From positions 5,456,621 to 5,520,620 of the forward strand of contig OX465117.1 in NCBI GenBank assembly GCA_949987565.1: a stretch of DNA of 64,000 nucleotides. The letters run 5' to 3'. Below are positions 35,464 to 48,887 of this stretch, one piece after another. This DNA comes from Luidia sarsii (lineage: Eukaryota > Echinodermata > Asteroidea > Paxillosida > Luidiidae). How positions within the stretch are numbered: position 1 is the stretch's first letter; each line of letters opens with the position of its first letter. Under the pieces are notes generated by a model. It saw only the letters and a list, made by a program, of their open reading frames with translations. It had not been told where the DNA came from and made no database searches. Position numbers and translations under genes: made by a program.

Positions 35464-36849
35464 TCATACTATGTTCGATTTCAGATTTTTCAAAGCTGAT
35501 GCAAAGGTGTTTTCCAGGTCTGTTAGCAGGCTAAGTTTTAGCTTTGTCAAGTGAATAATGAATGAGATATTAACGAGCAAAGTGTATTTTTCTTTGCAGT
35601 TTCTTTCCGCCGACTGACTGTTGGGTACTGCTGTATGCACACACAAGCTGCCTAGCTGACAGAGGTTGGTTCTCTTTGCTTGATCATCAAATCATCATAC
35701 TATGTTCGATTTCAGATTTTTCAAAGCTGATGCATAGGTGTTCTCCAGGTCTGTTAGCAGGCTAAGTTTTAGCTTTGTCAAGTGAATAATGAATGAGATA
35801 TTAACGAGCAAAGTGTATTTTTCTTTACAGTTGCTCTCCGCCGTCTGACTGTTGTGTACTGCTGTATGCACACACAAGCTGCCTAGCTGACAGAGGTTGG
35901 TTCTCTTTGCTTGATCATAAAATCATCATACTATGTTCGATTTCAGATTTTTCAAAGCTGATGCATAGGTGTTCTCCAGGTCTGTTAGCAGGCTAAGTTT
36001 TAGCTTTGTCAAGTGAATAATGAATGAGATATTAACGAGCAAAGTGTATTTTTCTTTACAGTTTCTTTCCGCCGACTGACTGTTGGGTACTGCTGTATGC
36101 ACACACAAGCTGCCTACCTGACAGAGGTTGGTTCTCTTTGCTTGATCATCAAATCATCATACTATGTTCGATTTAAGATTTTTCAAAGCTGATGCATAGG
36201 TGTTTTCCAGGTCTGTTAGCAGGCTAAGTTTTAGCTTTGTCAAGTGAATAATGAATGAGATATTAACGAGCAAAGTGTATTTTTCTTTGCAGTTTCTCTC
36301 CGCCGACTGACTGTTGTGTACTGCTGTATGCACGCACAAGCTGCCTACCTGACAGAGGTTGGTTATCTTTGCTTGATCATCAAATCATCATACTATGTTG
36401 GATTTAAGATTTTTCAAAGCTGATGCATAGGTGTTCTCCAGGTCTGTTAGTAGGCTAAGTTTTAGCTTTGTCAAGTGAATAATGAATGAGATATTAACGA
36501 GCAAAGTGTATTTTTCTTTGCAGTTTCTTTCCGCCGACTGACTGTTGGGTACTGCTGTATGCACACACAAGCTGCCTACCTGACAGAGGTTGGTTCTCTT
36601 TGCTTGATCATCAAATCATCATACTGTGTTCGATTTCAGATTTTTCAAAGCTGATGCATAGGTGTTCTCCAGGTCTGTTAGCAGGCTAAGTTTTAGCTTT
36701 GTCAAGTGAATAATGAATGAGATATTAACGAGCAAAGTGTATTTTTCTTTACAGTTGCTCTCCGCCGTCTGACTGTTGTGTACTGCTGTATGCACACACA
36801 AGCTGCCTAGCTGACAGAGGTTGGTTCTCTTTGCTTGATCATCAAATCA
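35464..36849. repeat. 1,386-bp hexamer module, copy in super-unit 2
   Basis: This lies 16,616 bp downstream of 18848-20233 with the same class order, including the rare TTGGATTT (36400) and GCACGCAC (36333) variants. Confidence 0.87.
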
Positions 36850-38235
36850 TCATACTATGTTCGATTTCAGATTTTTCAAAGCTGATGCATAGGTGTTCTC
36901 CAGGTCTGTTAGCAGGCTAAGTTTTAGCTTTGTCAAGTGAATAATGAATGAGATATTAACGAGCAAAGTGTATTTTTCTTTGCATTTTCTCTCCGCCGTC
37001 TGACTGTTGTGTACTGCTGTATGCACACACAAGCTGCCTAGCTGACAGAGGTTGGTTCTCTTTGCTTGATCATCAAATCATCATACTATGTTCGATTTCA
37101 GATTTTTCAAAGCTGATGCATAGGTGTTCTCCAGGTCTGTTAGCAGGCTAAGTTTTAGCTTTGTCAAGTGAATAATGAATGAACTATTAACGAGCAAAGT
37201 GTATTTTTCTTTGCAGTTTCTCCCCGCCGAATGACTGTTGTGTACTGCTGTATGCACACACAAGCTGCCTACCTGACAGAGGTTGGTTATCTTTGCTTGA
37301 TCATCAGATCATCATACTATGTTCGATTTCAGATTTTTCAAAGCTGATGCATAGGTGTTCTCCAGGTCTGTTAGCAGGCTAAGTTTTAGCTTTGTCAAGT
37401 GAATAATGAATGAGATATTAACGAGCAAAGTGTATTTTTCTTTGCAGTTTCTCTCCGCCGACTGACTGTTGTGTACTGCTGTATGCACACACAAGCTGCC
37501 TACCTGACAGAGGTTGGTTATCTTTGCTTGATCATCAAATCATCATACTATGTTCGATTTAAGATTTTTCAAAGCTGATGCATAGGTGTTCTCCAGGTCT
37601 GTTAGCAGGCTAAGTTTTAGCTTTGTCAAGTGAATAATGAATGAGATATTAACGAGCAAAGTGTATTTTTCGTTACAGTTGCTCTCCGCCGTCTGACTGT
37701 TGTGTACTGCTGTATGCACACACAAGCTGCCTAGCTGACAGAGGTTGGTTCTCTTTGCTTGATCATCAAATCATCATACTATGTTCGATTTAAGATTTTT
37801 CAAAGCTGATGCATAGGTGTTCTCCAGGTCTGTTAGCAGGCTAAGTTTTAGCTTTGTCAAGTGAATAATGAATGAGATATTAACGAGCAAAGTGTATTTT
37901 TCTTTGCAGTTTCTCTCCGCCGACTGACTGTTGTGTACTGCTGTATGCACACACAAGCTGCCTACCTGACAGAGGTTGGTTATCTTTGCTTGATCATCAA
38001 ATCATCATACTATGTTCGATTTAAGATTTTTCAAAGCTGATGCATAGGTGTTCTCCAGGTCTGTTAGCAGGCTAAGTTTTAGCTTTGTCAAGTGAATAAT
38101 GAATGAGATATTAACGAGCAAAGTGTATTTTTCTTTACAGTTGCTCTCCGCCGTCTGACTGTTGTGTACTGCTGTATGCACACACAAGCTGCCTAGCTGA
38201 CAGAGGTTGGTTCTCTTTGCTTGATCATCAAATCA

Positions 38236-41200
38236 TCATACTATGTTCGATTTAAGATTTTTCAAAGCTGATGCATAGGTGTTCTCCAGGTCTGTTAGCA
38301 GGCTAAGTTTTAGCTTTGTCAAGTGAATAATGAATGAGATATTAACGAGCAAAGTGTATTTTTCTTTGCAGTTTCTCTCCGCCGTCTGACTGTTGTGTAC
38401 TGCTGTATGCACACACAAGCTGCCTAGCTGACAGAGGTTGGTTCTCTTTGCTTGATCATCAAATCATCATACTGTGTTCGATTTCAGATTTTTCAAAGCT
38501 GATATAGGTGTTCTCCAGGTCTGTTAGCTGGCTAAGTTTTAGCTTTGTCAAGTGATTAATTAATGAGATATTAACGAGCAAAGTGTATTTTTCTTTACAG
38601 TTGCTCTCCGCCGTCTGACTGTTGTGTTCAGCTGTATGCACACACAAGCTGCCTAGCTGACAGAGGTTGGTTCTCTTTGCTTGATCATCAAATCATCATA
38701 CTATGTTCGATTTCAGATTTTTCAAAGCTGATGCATAGGTGTTCTCCAGGTCTGTTAGCAGGCTAAGTTTTAGCTTTGTCAAGTGAATAATGAATGAGAT
38801 ATTAACGAGCAAAGTGTATTTTTCTTTGCAGTTTCTCTCCGCCGACTGACTGTTGTGTACTGCTGTATGCACACACAAGCTGCCTACCTGACAGAGGTTG
38901 GTTATCTTTGCTTGATCATCAAATCATCATACTATGTTCGATTTAAGATTTTTCAAAGCTGATGCATAGGTGTTCTCCAGGTCTGTTAGCAGGCTAAGTT
39001 TTAGCTTTGTCAAGTGAATAATGAATGAGATATTAACGAGCAAAGTGTATTTTTCTTTACAGTTGCTCTCCGCCGTCTGACTGTTGTGTACTGCTGTATG
39101 CACACACAAGCTGCCTAGCTGACAGAGGTTGGTTCTCTTTGCTTGATCATCAAATTATCATACTATGTTCGATTTAAGATTTTTCAAAGCTGATGCATAG
39201 GTGTTCTCCAGGTCTGTTAGCAGGCTAAGTTTTAGCTTTGTCAAGTGAATAATGAATGAGATATTAACGAGCAAAGTGTATTTTTCTTTGCAGTTTCTCT
39301 CCGCCGTCTGACTGTTGTGTACTGCTGTATGCACACACAAGCTGCCTAGCTGACAGAGGTTGGTTCTCTTTGCTTGATCATCAAATCATCATACTGTGTT
39401 CGATTTCAGATTTTTCAAAGCTGATATAGGTGTTCTCCAGGTCTGTTAGCTGGCTAAGTTTTAGCTTTGTCAAGTGATTAATTAATGAGATATTAACGAG
39501 CAAAGTGTATTTTTCTTTACAGTTGCTCTCCGCCGTCTGACTGTTGTGTTCAGCTGTATGCACACACAAGCTGCCTAGCTGACAGAGGTTGGTTCTCTTT
39601 GCTTGATCATCAAATCATCATACTATGTTCGATTTCAGATTTTTCAAAGCTGATGCATAGGTGTTCTCCAGGTCTGTTAGTAGGCTAAGTTTTAGCTTTG
39701 TCAAGTGAATAATGAATGAGATATTAACGAGCAAAGTGTATTTTTCTTTGCAGTTTCTTTCCGCCGACTGACTGTTGGGTACTGCTGTATGCACACACAA
39801 GCTGCCTACCTGACAGAGGTTGGTTCTCTTTGCTTGATCATCAAATCATCATACTGTGTTCGATTTCAGATTTTTCAAAGCTGATGCATAGGTGTTCTCC
39901 AGGTCTGTTAGCAGGCTAAGTTTTAGCTTTGTCAAGTGAATAATGAATGAGATATTAACGAGCAAAGTGTATTTTTCTTTACAGTTGCTCTCCGCCGTCT
40001 GACTGTTGTGTACTGCTGTATGCACACACAAGCTGCCTAGCTGACAGAGGTTGGTTCTCTTTGCTTGATCATCAAATCATCATACTATGTTTGATTTCAG
40101 ATTTTTCAAAGCTGATGCATAGGTGTTCTCCAGGTCTGTTAGCAGGCTAAGTTTTAGCTTTGTCAAGTGAATAATGAATGAGATATTAACGAGCAAAGTG
40201 TATTTTTCTTTGCATTTTCTCTCCGCCGTCTGACTGTTGTGTACTGCTGTATGCACACACAAGCTGCCTAGCTGACAGAGGTTGGTTCTCTTTGCTTGAT
40301 CATCAAATCATCATACTATGTTCGATTTCAGATTTTTCAAAGCTGATGCATAGGTGTTCTCCAGGTCTGTTAGCAGGCTAAGTTTTAGCTTTGTCAAGTG
40401 AATAATGAATGAACTATTAACGAGCAAAGTGTATTTTTCTTTGCAGTTTCTCCCCGCCGAATGACTGTTGTGTACTGCTGTATGCACACACAAGCTGCCT
40501 ACCTGACAGAGGTTGGTTATCTTTGCTTGATCATCAGATCATCATACTATGTTCGATTTCAGATTTTTCAAAGCTGATGCATAGGTGTTCTCCAGGTCTG
40601 TTAGCAGGCTAAGTTTTAGCTTTGTCAAGTGAATAATGAATGAGATATTAACGAGCAAAGTGTATTTTTCTTTGCAGTTTCTCTCCGCCGACTGACTGTT
40701 GTGTACTGCTGTATGCACACACAAGCTGCCTACCTGACAGAGGTTGGTTATCTTTGCTTGATCATCAAATCATCATACTATGTTCGATTTAAGATTTTTC
40801 AAAGCTGATGCATAGGTGTTCTCCAGGTCTGTTAGCAGGCTAAGTTTTAGCTTTGTCAAGTGAATAATGAATGAGATATTAACGAGCAAAGTGTATTTTT
40901 CGTTACAGTTGCTCTCCGCCGTCTGACTGTTGTGTACTGCTGTATGCACACACAAGCTGCCTAGCTGACAGAGGTTGGTTCTCTTTGCTTGATCATCAAA
41001 TCATCATACTATGTTCGATTTAAGATTTTTCAAAGCTGATGCATAGGTGTTCTCCAGGTCTGTTAGCAGGCTAAGTTTTAGCTTTGTCAAGTGAATAATG
41101 AATGAGATATTAACGAGCAAAGTGTATTTTTCTTTGCAGTTTCTCTCCGCCGACTGACTGTTGTGTACTGCTGTATGCACACACAAGCTGCCTACCTGAC

Positions 41201-43542
41201 AGAGGTTGGTTATCTTTGCTTGATCATCAAATCATCATACTATGTTCGATTTAAGATTTTTCAAAGCTGATGCATAGGTGTTCTCCAGGTCTGTTAGCAG
41301 GCTAAGTTTTAGCTTTGTCAAGTGAATAATGAATGAGATATTAACGAGCAAAGTGTATTTTTCTTTACAGTTGCTCTCCGCCGTCTGACTGTTGTGTACT
41401 GCTGTATGCACACACAAGCTGCCTAGCTGACAGAGGTTGGTTCTCTTTGCTTGATCATCAAATCATCATACTATGTTCGATTTAAGATTTTTCAAAGCTG
41501 ATGCATAGGTGTTCTCCAGGTCTGTTAGCAGGCTAAGTTTTAGCTTTGTCAAGTGAATAATGAATGAGATATTAACGAGCAAAGTGTATTTTTCTTTGCA
41601 GTTTCTCTCCGCCGTCTGACTGTTGTGTACTGCTGTATGCACACACAAGCTGCCTAGCTGACAGAGGTTGGTTCTCTTTGCTTGATCATCAAATCATCAT
41701 ACTGTGTTCGATTTCAGATTTTTCAAAGCTGATATAGGTGTTCTCCAGGTCTGTTAGCTGGCTAAGTTTTAGCTTTGTCAAGTGATTAATTAATGAGATA
41801 TTAACGAGCAAAGTGTATTTTTCTTTACAGTTGCTCTCCGCCGTCTGACTGTTGTGTTCAGCTGTATGCACACACAAGCTGCCTAGCTGACAGAGGTTGG
41901 TTCTCTTTGCTTGATCATCAAATCATCATACTATGTTCGATTTCAGATTTTTCAAAGCTGATGCATAGGTGTTCTCCAGGTCTGTTAGCAGGCTAAGTTT
42001 TAGCTTTGTCAAGTGAATAATGAATGAACTATTAACGAGCAAAGTGTATTTTTCTTTGCAGTTTCTCCCCGCCGACTGACTGTTGTGTACTGCTGTATGC
42101 ACACACAAGCTGCCTACCTGACAGAGGTTGGTTATCTTTGCTTGATCATCAGATCATCATACTATGTTCGATTTCAGATTTTTCAAAGCTGATGCAAAGG
42201 TGTTCTCCAGGTCTGTTAGCAGGCTAAGTTTTAGCTTTGTTAAGTGAATAATGAATGAGATATTAACGAGCAAAGTGTATTTTTCTTTGCAGTTTCTTTC
42301 CGCCGACTGACTGTTGGGTACTGCTGTATGCACACACAAGCTGCCTACCTGACAGAGGATGGTTCTCTTTGCTTGATCATCAAATCATAATACTGTGTTC
42401 GATTTCAGATTTTTCAAAGCTGATGCATAGGTGTTCTCCAGGTCTGTTAGCTGGCTAAGTTTTAGCTTTGTCAAGTGATTAATGAATGAGATATTAACGA
42501 GCAAAGTGTATTTTTCTTTACAGTTGCTCTCCGCCGTCTGACTGTTGTGTACTGCTGTATGCACACACAAGCTGCCTAGCTGACAGAGGTTGGTTCTCTT
42601 TGCTTGATCATCAAATCATCATACTATGTTCGATTTCAGATTTTTCAAAGCTGATGCATAGGTGTTCTCCAGGTCTGTTAGCAGGCTAAGTGTTAGCTTT
42701 GTCAAGTGAATAATGAATGAGATATTAACGAGCAAAGTGTATTTTTCTTTACAGTTGCTCTCCGCCGTCTGACTGTTGTGTACTGCTGTATGCACACACA
42801 AGCTGCCTAGCTGACAGAGGTTGGTTCTCTTTGCTTGATCATCAAATCATCATACTATGTTCGATTTCAGATTTTTCAAAGCTGATGCATAGGTGTTCTC
42901 CAGGTCTGTTAGCAGGCTAAGTGTTAGCTTTGTCAAGTGAATAATGAATGAGATATTAACGAGCAAAGTGTATTTTTCTTTACAGTTGCTCTCCGCCGTC
43001 TGACTGTTGTGTACTGCTGTATGCACACACAAGCTGCCTACCTGACAGAGGTTGGTTATCTTTGCTTGATCATCAAATCATCATACTATGTTCGATTTAA
43101 GATTTTTCAAAGCTGATGCATAGGTGTTCTCCAGGTCTGTTAGCAGGCTAAGTTTTAGCTTTGTCAAGTGAATAATGAATGAGATATTAACGAGCAAAGT
43201 GTATTTTTCTTTACAGTTGCTCTCCGCCGTCTGACTGTTGTGTACTGCTGTATGCACACACAAGCTGCCTAGCTGACAGAGGTTGGTTCTCTTTGCTTGA
43301 TCATCAAATCATCATACTATGTTCGATTTAAGATTTTTCAAAGCTGATGCATAGGTGTTCTCCAGGTCTGTTAGCAGGCTAAGTTTTAGCTTTGTCAAGT
43401 GAATAATGAATGAGATATTAACGAGCAAAGTGTATTTTTCTTTGCAGTTTCTCTCCGCCGTCTGACTGTTGTGTACTGCTGTATGCACACACAAGCTGCC
43501 TAGCTGACAGAGGTTGGTTCTCTTTGCTTGATCATCAAATCA
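38236..43542. repeat. 5,307-bp 23-monomer HOR, unit 3 (unit 1 of super-unit copy 2)
   Basis: This lies 16,616 bp downstream of unit 1 and has the same class order and rare variants, including CAAATTATC near 39156 and ATGTTTGATT at 40092. Its short monomers are at 38467, 39389 and 41697. Confidence 0.9.
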
Positions 43543-46500
43543 TCATACTATGTTCGATTTAAGATTTTTCAAAGCTGATGCATAGGTGTTCTCCAGGTCT
43601 GTTAGCAGGCTAAGTTTTAGCTTTGTCAAGTGAATAATGAATGAGATATTAACGAGCAAAGTGTATTTTTCTTTGCAGTTTCTCTCCGCCGTCTGACTGT
43701 TGTGTACTGCTGTATGCACACACAAGCTGCCTAGCTGACAGAGGTTGGTTCTCTTTGCTTGATCATCAAATCATCATACTGTGTTCGATTTCAGATTTTT
43801 CAAAGCTGATATAGGTGTTCTCCAGGTCTGTTAGCTGGCTAAGTTTTAGCTTTGTCAAGTGATTAATTAATGAGATATTAACGAGCAAAGTGTATTTTTC
43901 TTTACAGTTGCTCTCCGCCGTCTGACTGTTGTGTTCAGCTGTATGCACACACAAGCTGCCTAGCTGACAGAGGTTGGTTCTCTTTGCTTGATCATCAAAT
44001 CATCATACTATGTTCGATTTCAGATTTTTCAAAGCTGATGCATAGGTGTTCTCCAGGTCTGTTAGCAGGCTAAGTTTTAGCTTTGTCAAGTGAATAATGA
44101 ATGAGATATTAACGAGCAAAGTGTATTTTTCTTTGCAGTTTCTCTCCGCCGACTGACTGTTGTGTACTGCTGTATGCACACACAAGCTGCCTACCTGACA
44201 GAGGTTGGTTATCTTTGCTTGATCATCAAATCATCATACTATGTTCGATTTAAGATTTTTCAAAGCTGATGCATAGGTGTTCTCCAGGTCTGTTAGCAGG
44301 CTAAGTTTTAGCTTTGTCAAGTGAATAATGAATGAGATATTAACGAGCAAAGTGTATTTTTCTTTACAGTTGCTCTCCGCCGTCTGACTGTTGTGTACTG
44401 CTGTATGCACACACAAGCTGCCTAGCTGACAGAGGTTGGTTCTCTTTGCTTGATCATCAAATCATCATACTATGTTCGATTTAAGATTTTTCAAAGCTGA
44501 TGCATAGGTGTTCTCCAGGTCTGTTAGCAGGCTAAGTTTTAGCTTTGTCAAGTGAATAATGAATGAGATATTAACGAGCAAAGTGTATTTTTCTTTGCAG
44601 TTTCTCTCCGCCGTCTGACTGTTGTGTACTGCTGTATGCACACACAAGCTGCCTAGCTGACAGAGGTTGGTTCTCTTTGCTTGATCATCAAATCATCATA
44701 CTGTGTTCGATTTCAGATTTTTCAAAGCTGATATAGGTGTTCTCCAGGTCTGTTAGCTGGCTAAGTTTTAGCTTTGTCAAGTGATTAATTAATGAGATAT
44801 TAACGAGCAAAGTGTATTTTTCTTTACAGTTGCTCTCCGCCGTCTGACTGTTGTGTTCAGCTGTATGCACACACAAGCTGCCTAGCTGACAGAGGTTGGT
44901 TCTCTTTGCTTGATCATCAAATCATCATACTATGTTCGATTTCAGATTTTTCAAAGCTGATGCATAGGTGTTCTCCAGGTCTGTTAGTAGGCTAAGTTTT
45001 AGCTTTGTCAAGTGAATAATGAATGAGATATTAACGAGCAAAGTGTATTTTTCTTTGCAGTTTCTTTCCGCCGACTGACTGTTGGGTACTGCTGTATGCA
45101 CACACAAGCTGCCTACCTGACAGAGGTTGGTTCTCTTTGCTTGATCATCAAATCATCATACTGTGTTCGATTTCAGATTTTTCAAAGCTGATGCATAGGT
45201 GTTCTCCAGGTCTGTTAGCAGGCTAAGTTTTAGCTTTGTCAAGTGAATAATGAATGAGATATTAACGAGCAAAGTGTATTTTTCTTTACAGTTGCTCTCC
45301 GCCGTCTGACTGTTGTGTACTGCTGTATGCACACACAAGCTGCCTAGCTGACAGAGGTTGGTTCTCTTTGCTTGATCATCAAATCATCATACTATGTTTG
45401 ATTTCAGATTTTTCAAAGCTGATGCATAGGTGTTCTCCAGGTCTGTTAGCAGGCTAAGTTTTAGCTTTGTCAAGTGAATAATGAATGAGATATTAACGAG
45501 CAAAGTGTATTTTTCTTTGCATTTTCTCTCCGCCGTCTGACTGTTGTGTACTGCTGTATGCACACACAAGCTGCCTAGCTGACAGAGGTTGGTTCTCTTT
45601 GCTTGATCATCAAATCATCATACTATGTTCGATTTCAGATTTTTCAAAGCTGATGCATAGGTGTTCTCCAGGTCTGTTAGCAGGCTAAGTTTTAGCTTTG
45701 TCAAGTGAATAATGAATGAACTATTAACGAGCAAAGTGTATTTTTCTTTGCAGTTTCTCCCCGCCGAATGACTGTTGTGTACTGCTGTATGCACACACAA
45801 GCTGCCTACCTGACAGAGGTTGGTTATCTTTGCTTGATCATCAGATCATCATACTATATTCGATTTCAGATTTTTCAAAGCTGATGCATAGGTGTTCTCC
45901 AGGTCTGTTAGCAGGCTAAGTTTTAGCTTTGTCAAGTGAATAATGAATGAGATATTAACGAGCAAAGTGTATTTTTCTTTGCAGTTTCTCTCCGCCGACT
46001 GACTGTTGTGTACTGCTGTATGCACACACAAGCTGCCTACCTGACAGAGGTTGGTTATCTTTGCTTGATCATCAAATCATCATACTATGTTCGATTTAAG
46101 ATTTTTCAAAGCTGATGCATAGGTGTTCTCCAGGTCTGTTAGCAGGCTAAGTTTTAGCTTTGTCAAGTGAATAATGAATGAGATATTAACGAGCAAAGTG
46201 TATTTTTCGTTACAGTTGCTCTCCGCCGTCTGACTGTTGTGTACTGCTGTATGCACACACAAGCTGCCTAGCTGACAGAGGTTGGTTCTCTTTGCTTGAT
46301 CATCAAATCATCATACTATGTTCGATTTAAGATTTTTCAAAGCTGATGCATAGGTGTTCTCCAGGTCTGTTAGCAGGCTAAGTTTTAGCTTTGTCAAGTG
46401 AATAATGAATGAGATATTAACGAGCAAAGTGTATTTTTCTTTGCAGTTTCTCTCCGCCGACTGACTGTTGTGTACTGCTGTATGCACACACAAGCTGCCT

Positions 46501-48849
46501 ACCTGACAGAGGTTGGTTATCTTTGCTTGATCATCAAATCATCATACTATGTTCGATTTAAGATTTTTCAAAGCTGATGCATAGGTGTTCTCCAGGTCTG
46601 TTAGCAGGCTAAGTTTTAGCTTTGTCAAGTGAATAATGAATGAGATATTAACGAGCAAAGTGTATTTTTCTTTACAGTTGCTCTCCGCCGTCTGACTGTT
46701 GTGTACTGCTGTATGCACACACAAGCTGCCTAGCTGACAGAGGTTGGTTCTCTTTGCTTGATCATCAAATCATCATACTATGTTCGATTTAAGATTTTTC
46801 AAAGCTGATGCATAGGTGTTCTCCAGGTCTGTTAGCAGGCTAAGTTTTAGCTTTGTCAAGTGAATAATGAATGAGATATTAACGAGCAAAGTGTATTTTT
46901 CTTTGCAGTTTCTCTCCGCCGTCTGACTGTTGTGTACTGCTGTATGCACACACAAGCTGCCTAGCTGACAGAGGTTGGTTCTCTTTGCTTGATCATCAAA
47001 TCATCATACTGTGTTCGATTTCAGATTTTTCAAAGCTGATATAGGTGTTCTCCAGGTCTGTTAGCTGGCTAAGTTTTAGCTTTGTCAAGTGATTAATTAA
47101 TGAGATATTAACGAGCAAAGTGTATTTTTCTTTACAGTTGCTCTCCGCCGTCTGACTGTTGTGTTCAGCTGTATGCACACACAAGCTGCCTAGCTGACAG
47201 AGGTTGGTTCTCTTTGCTTGATCATCAAATCATCATACTATGTTCGATTTCAGATTTTTCAAAGCTGATGCATAGGTGTTCTCCAGGTCTGTTAGCAGGC
47301 TAAGTTTTAGCTTTGTCAAGTGAATAATGAATGAACTATTAACGAGCAAAGTGTATTTTTCTTTGCAGTTTCTCCCCGCCGACTGACTGTTGTGTACTGC
47401 TGTATGCACACACAAGCTGCCTACCTGACAGAGGTTGGTTATCTTTGCTTGATCATCAGATCATCATACTATGTTCGATTTCAGATTTTTCAAAGCTGAT
47501 GCAAAGGTGTTCTCCAGGTCTGTTAGCAGGCTAAGTTTTAGCTTTGTTAAGTGAATAATGAATGAGATATTAACGAGCAAAGTGTATTTTTCTTTGCAGT
47601 TTCTTTCCGCCGACTGACTGTTGGGTACTGCTGTATGCACACACAAGCTGCCTACCTGACAGAGGATGGTTCTCTTTGCTTGATCATCAAATCATAATAC
47701 TGTGTTCGATTTCAGATTTTTCAAAGCTGATGCATAGGTGTTCTCCAGGTCTGTTAGCTGGCTAAGTTTTAGCTTTGTCAAGTGATTAATGAATGAGATA
47801 TTAACGAGCAAAGTGTATTTTTCTTTACAGTTGCTCTCCGCCGTCTGACTGTTGTGTACTGCTGTATGCACACACAAGCTGCCTAGCTGACAGAGGTTGG
47901 TTCTCTTTGCTTGATCATCAAATCATCATACTATGTTCGATTTCAGATTTTTCAAAGCTGATGCATAGGTGTTCTCCAGGTCTGTTAGCAGGCTAAGTGT
48001 TAGCTTTGTCAAGTGAATAATGAATGAGATATTAACGAGCAAAGTGTATTTTTCTTTACAGTTGCTCTCCGCCGTCTGACTGTTGTGTACTGCTGTATGC
48101 ACACACAAGCTGCCTAGCTGACAGAGGTTGGTTCTCTTTGCTTGATCATCAAATCATCATACTATGTTCGATTTCAGATTTTTCAAAGCTGATGCATAGG
48201 TGTTCTCCAGGTCTGTTAGCAGGCTAAGTGTTAGCTTTGTCAAGTGAATAATGAATGAGATATTAACGAGCAAAGTGTATTTTTCTTTACAGTTGCTCTC
48301 CGCCGTCTGACTGTTGTGTACTGCTGTATGCACACACAAGCTGCCTACCTGACAGAGGTTGGTTATCTTTGCTTGATCATCAAATCATCATACTATGTTC
48401 GATTTAAGATTTTTCAAAGCTGATGCATAGGTGTTCTCCAGGTCTGTTAGCAGGCTAAGTTTTAGCTTTGTCAAGTGAATAATGAATGAGATATTAACGA
48501 GCAAAGTGTATTTTTCTTTACAGTTGCTCTCCGCCGTCTGACTGTTGTGTACTGCTGTATGCACACACAAGCTGCCTAGCTGACAGAGGTTGGTTCTCTT
48601 TGCTTGATCATCAAATCATCATACTATGTTCGATTTAAGATTTTTCAAAGCTGATGCATAGGTGTTCTCCAGGTCTGTTAGCAGGCTAAGTTTTAGCTTT
48701 GTCAAGTGAATAATGAATGAGATATTAACGAGCAAAGTGTATTTTTCTTTGCAGTTTCTCTCCGCCGTCTGACTGTTGTGTACTGCTGTATGCACACACA
48801 AGCTGCCTAGCTGACAGAGGTTGGTTCTCTTTGCTTGATCATCAAATCA
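43543..48849. repeat. 5,307-bp 23-monomer HOR, unit 4 (unit 2 of super-unit copy 2)
   Basis: This lies 16,616 bp downstream of unit 2 and directly follows unit 3. It keeps the unit-2-specific TATATTCG variant at 45859, which confirms that it derives from unit 2 and not from unit 3. Its short monomers are at 43774, 44696 and 47004. Confidence 0.9.
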
Positions 48850-48887
48850 TCATACTGTGTTCGATTTCAGATTTTTCAAAGCTGATA

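Larger units (their letters stand above)
32272..48887. repeat. 16,616-bp super-unit, copy 2 (72 monomers)
   Basis: This is a direct tandem copy of 15656-32271 with the same monomer classes and the same rare variants in the same order. The only difference I noticed in the parts compared is CTCTCTGCC at 32374, where copy 1 (15758) has CTCTCCGCC: a C-to-T change at a CpG. Copy 2 ends within the short monomer at 48850. Beyond it the array continues with a GAACTATTAAC-class monomer (49079), not with another start of the unit. Confidence 0.91.

Noticed and set aside
15656..48887. Assembly artefact as the explanation for the 16.6-kb tandem copy
   Set aside because: Not fully excluded. A chimeric joint in exact register and a private difference at 32374 are more natural for a real duplication, but only spanning long reads can settle it.
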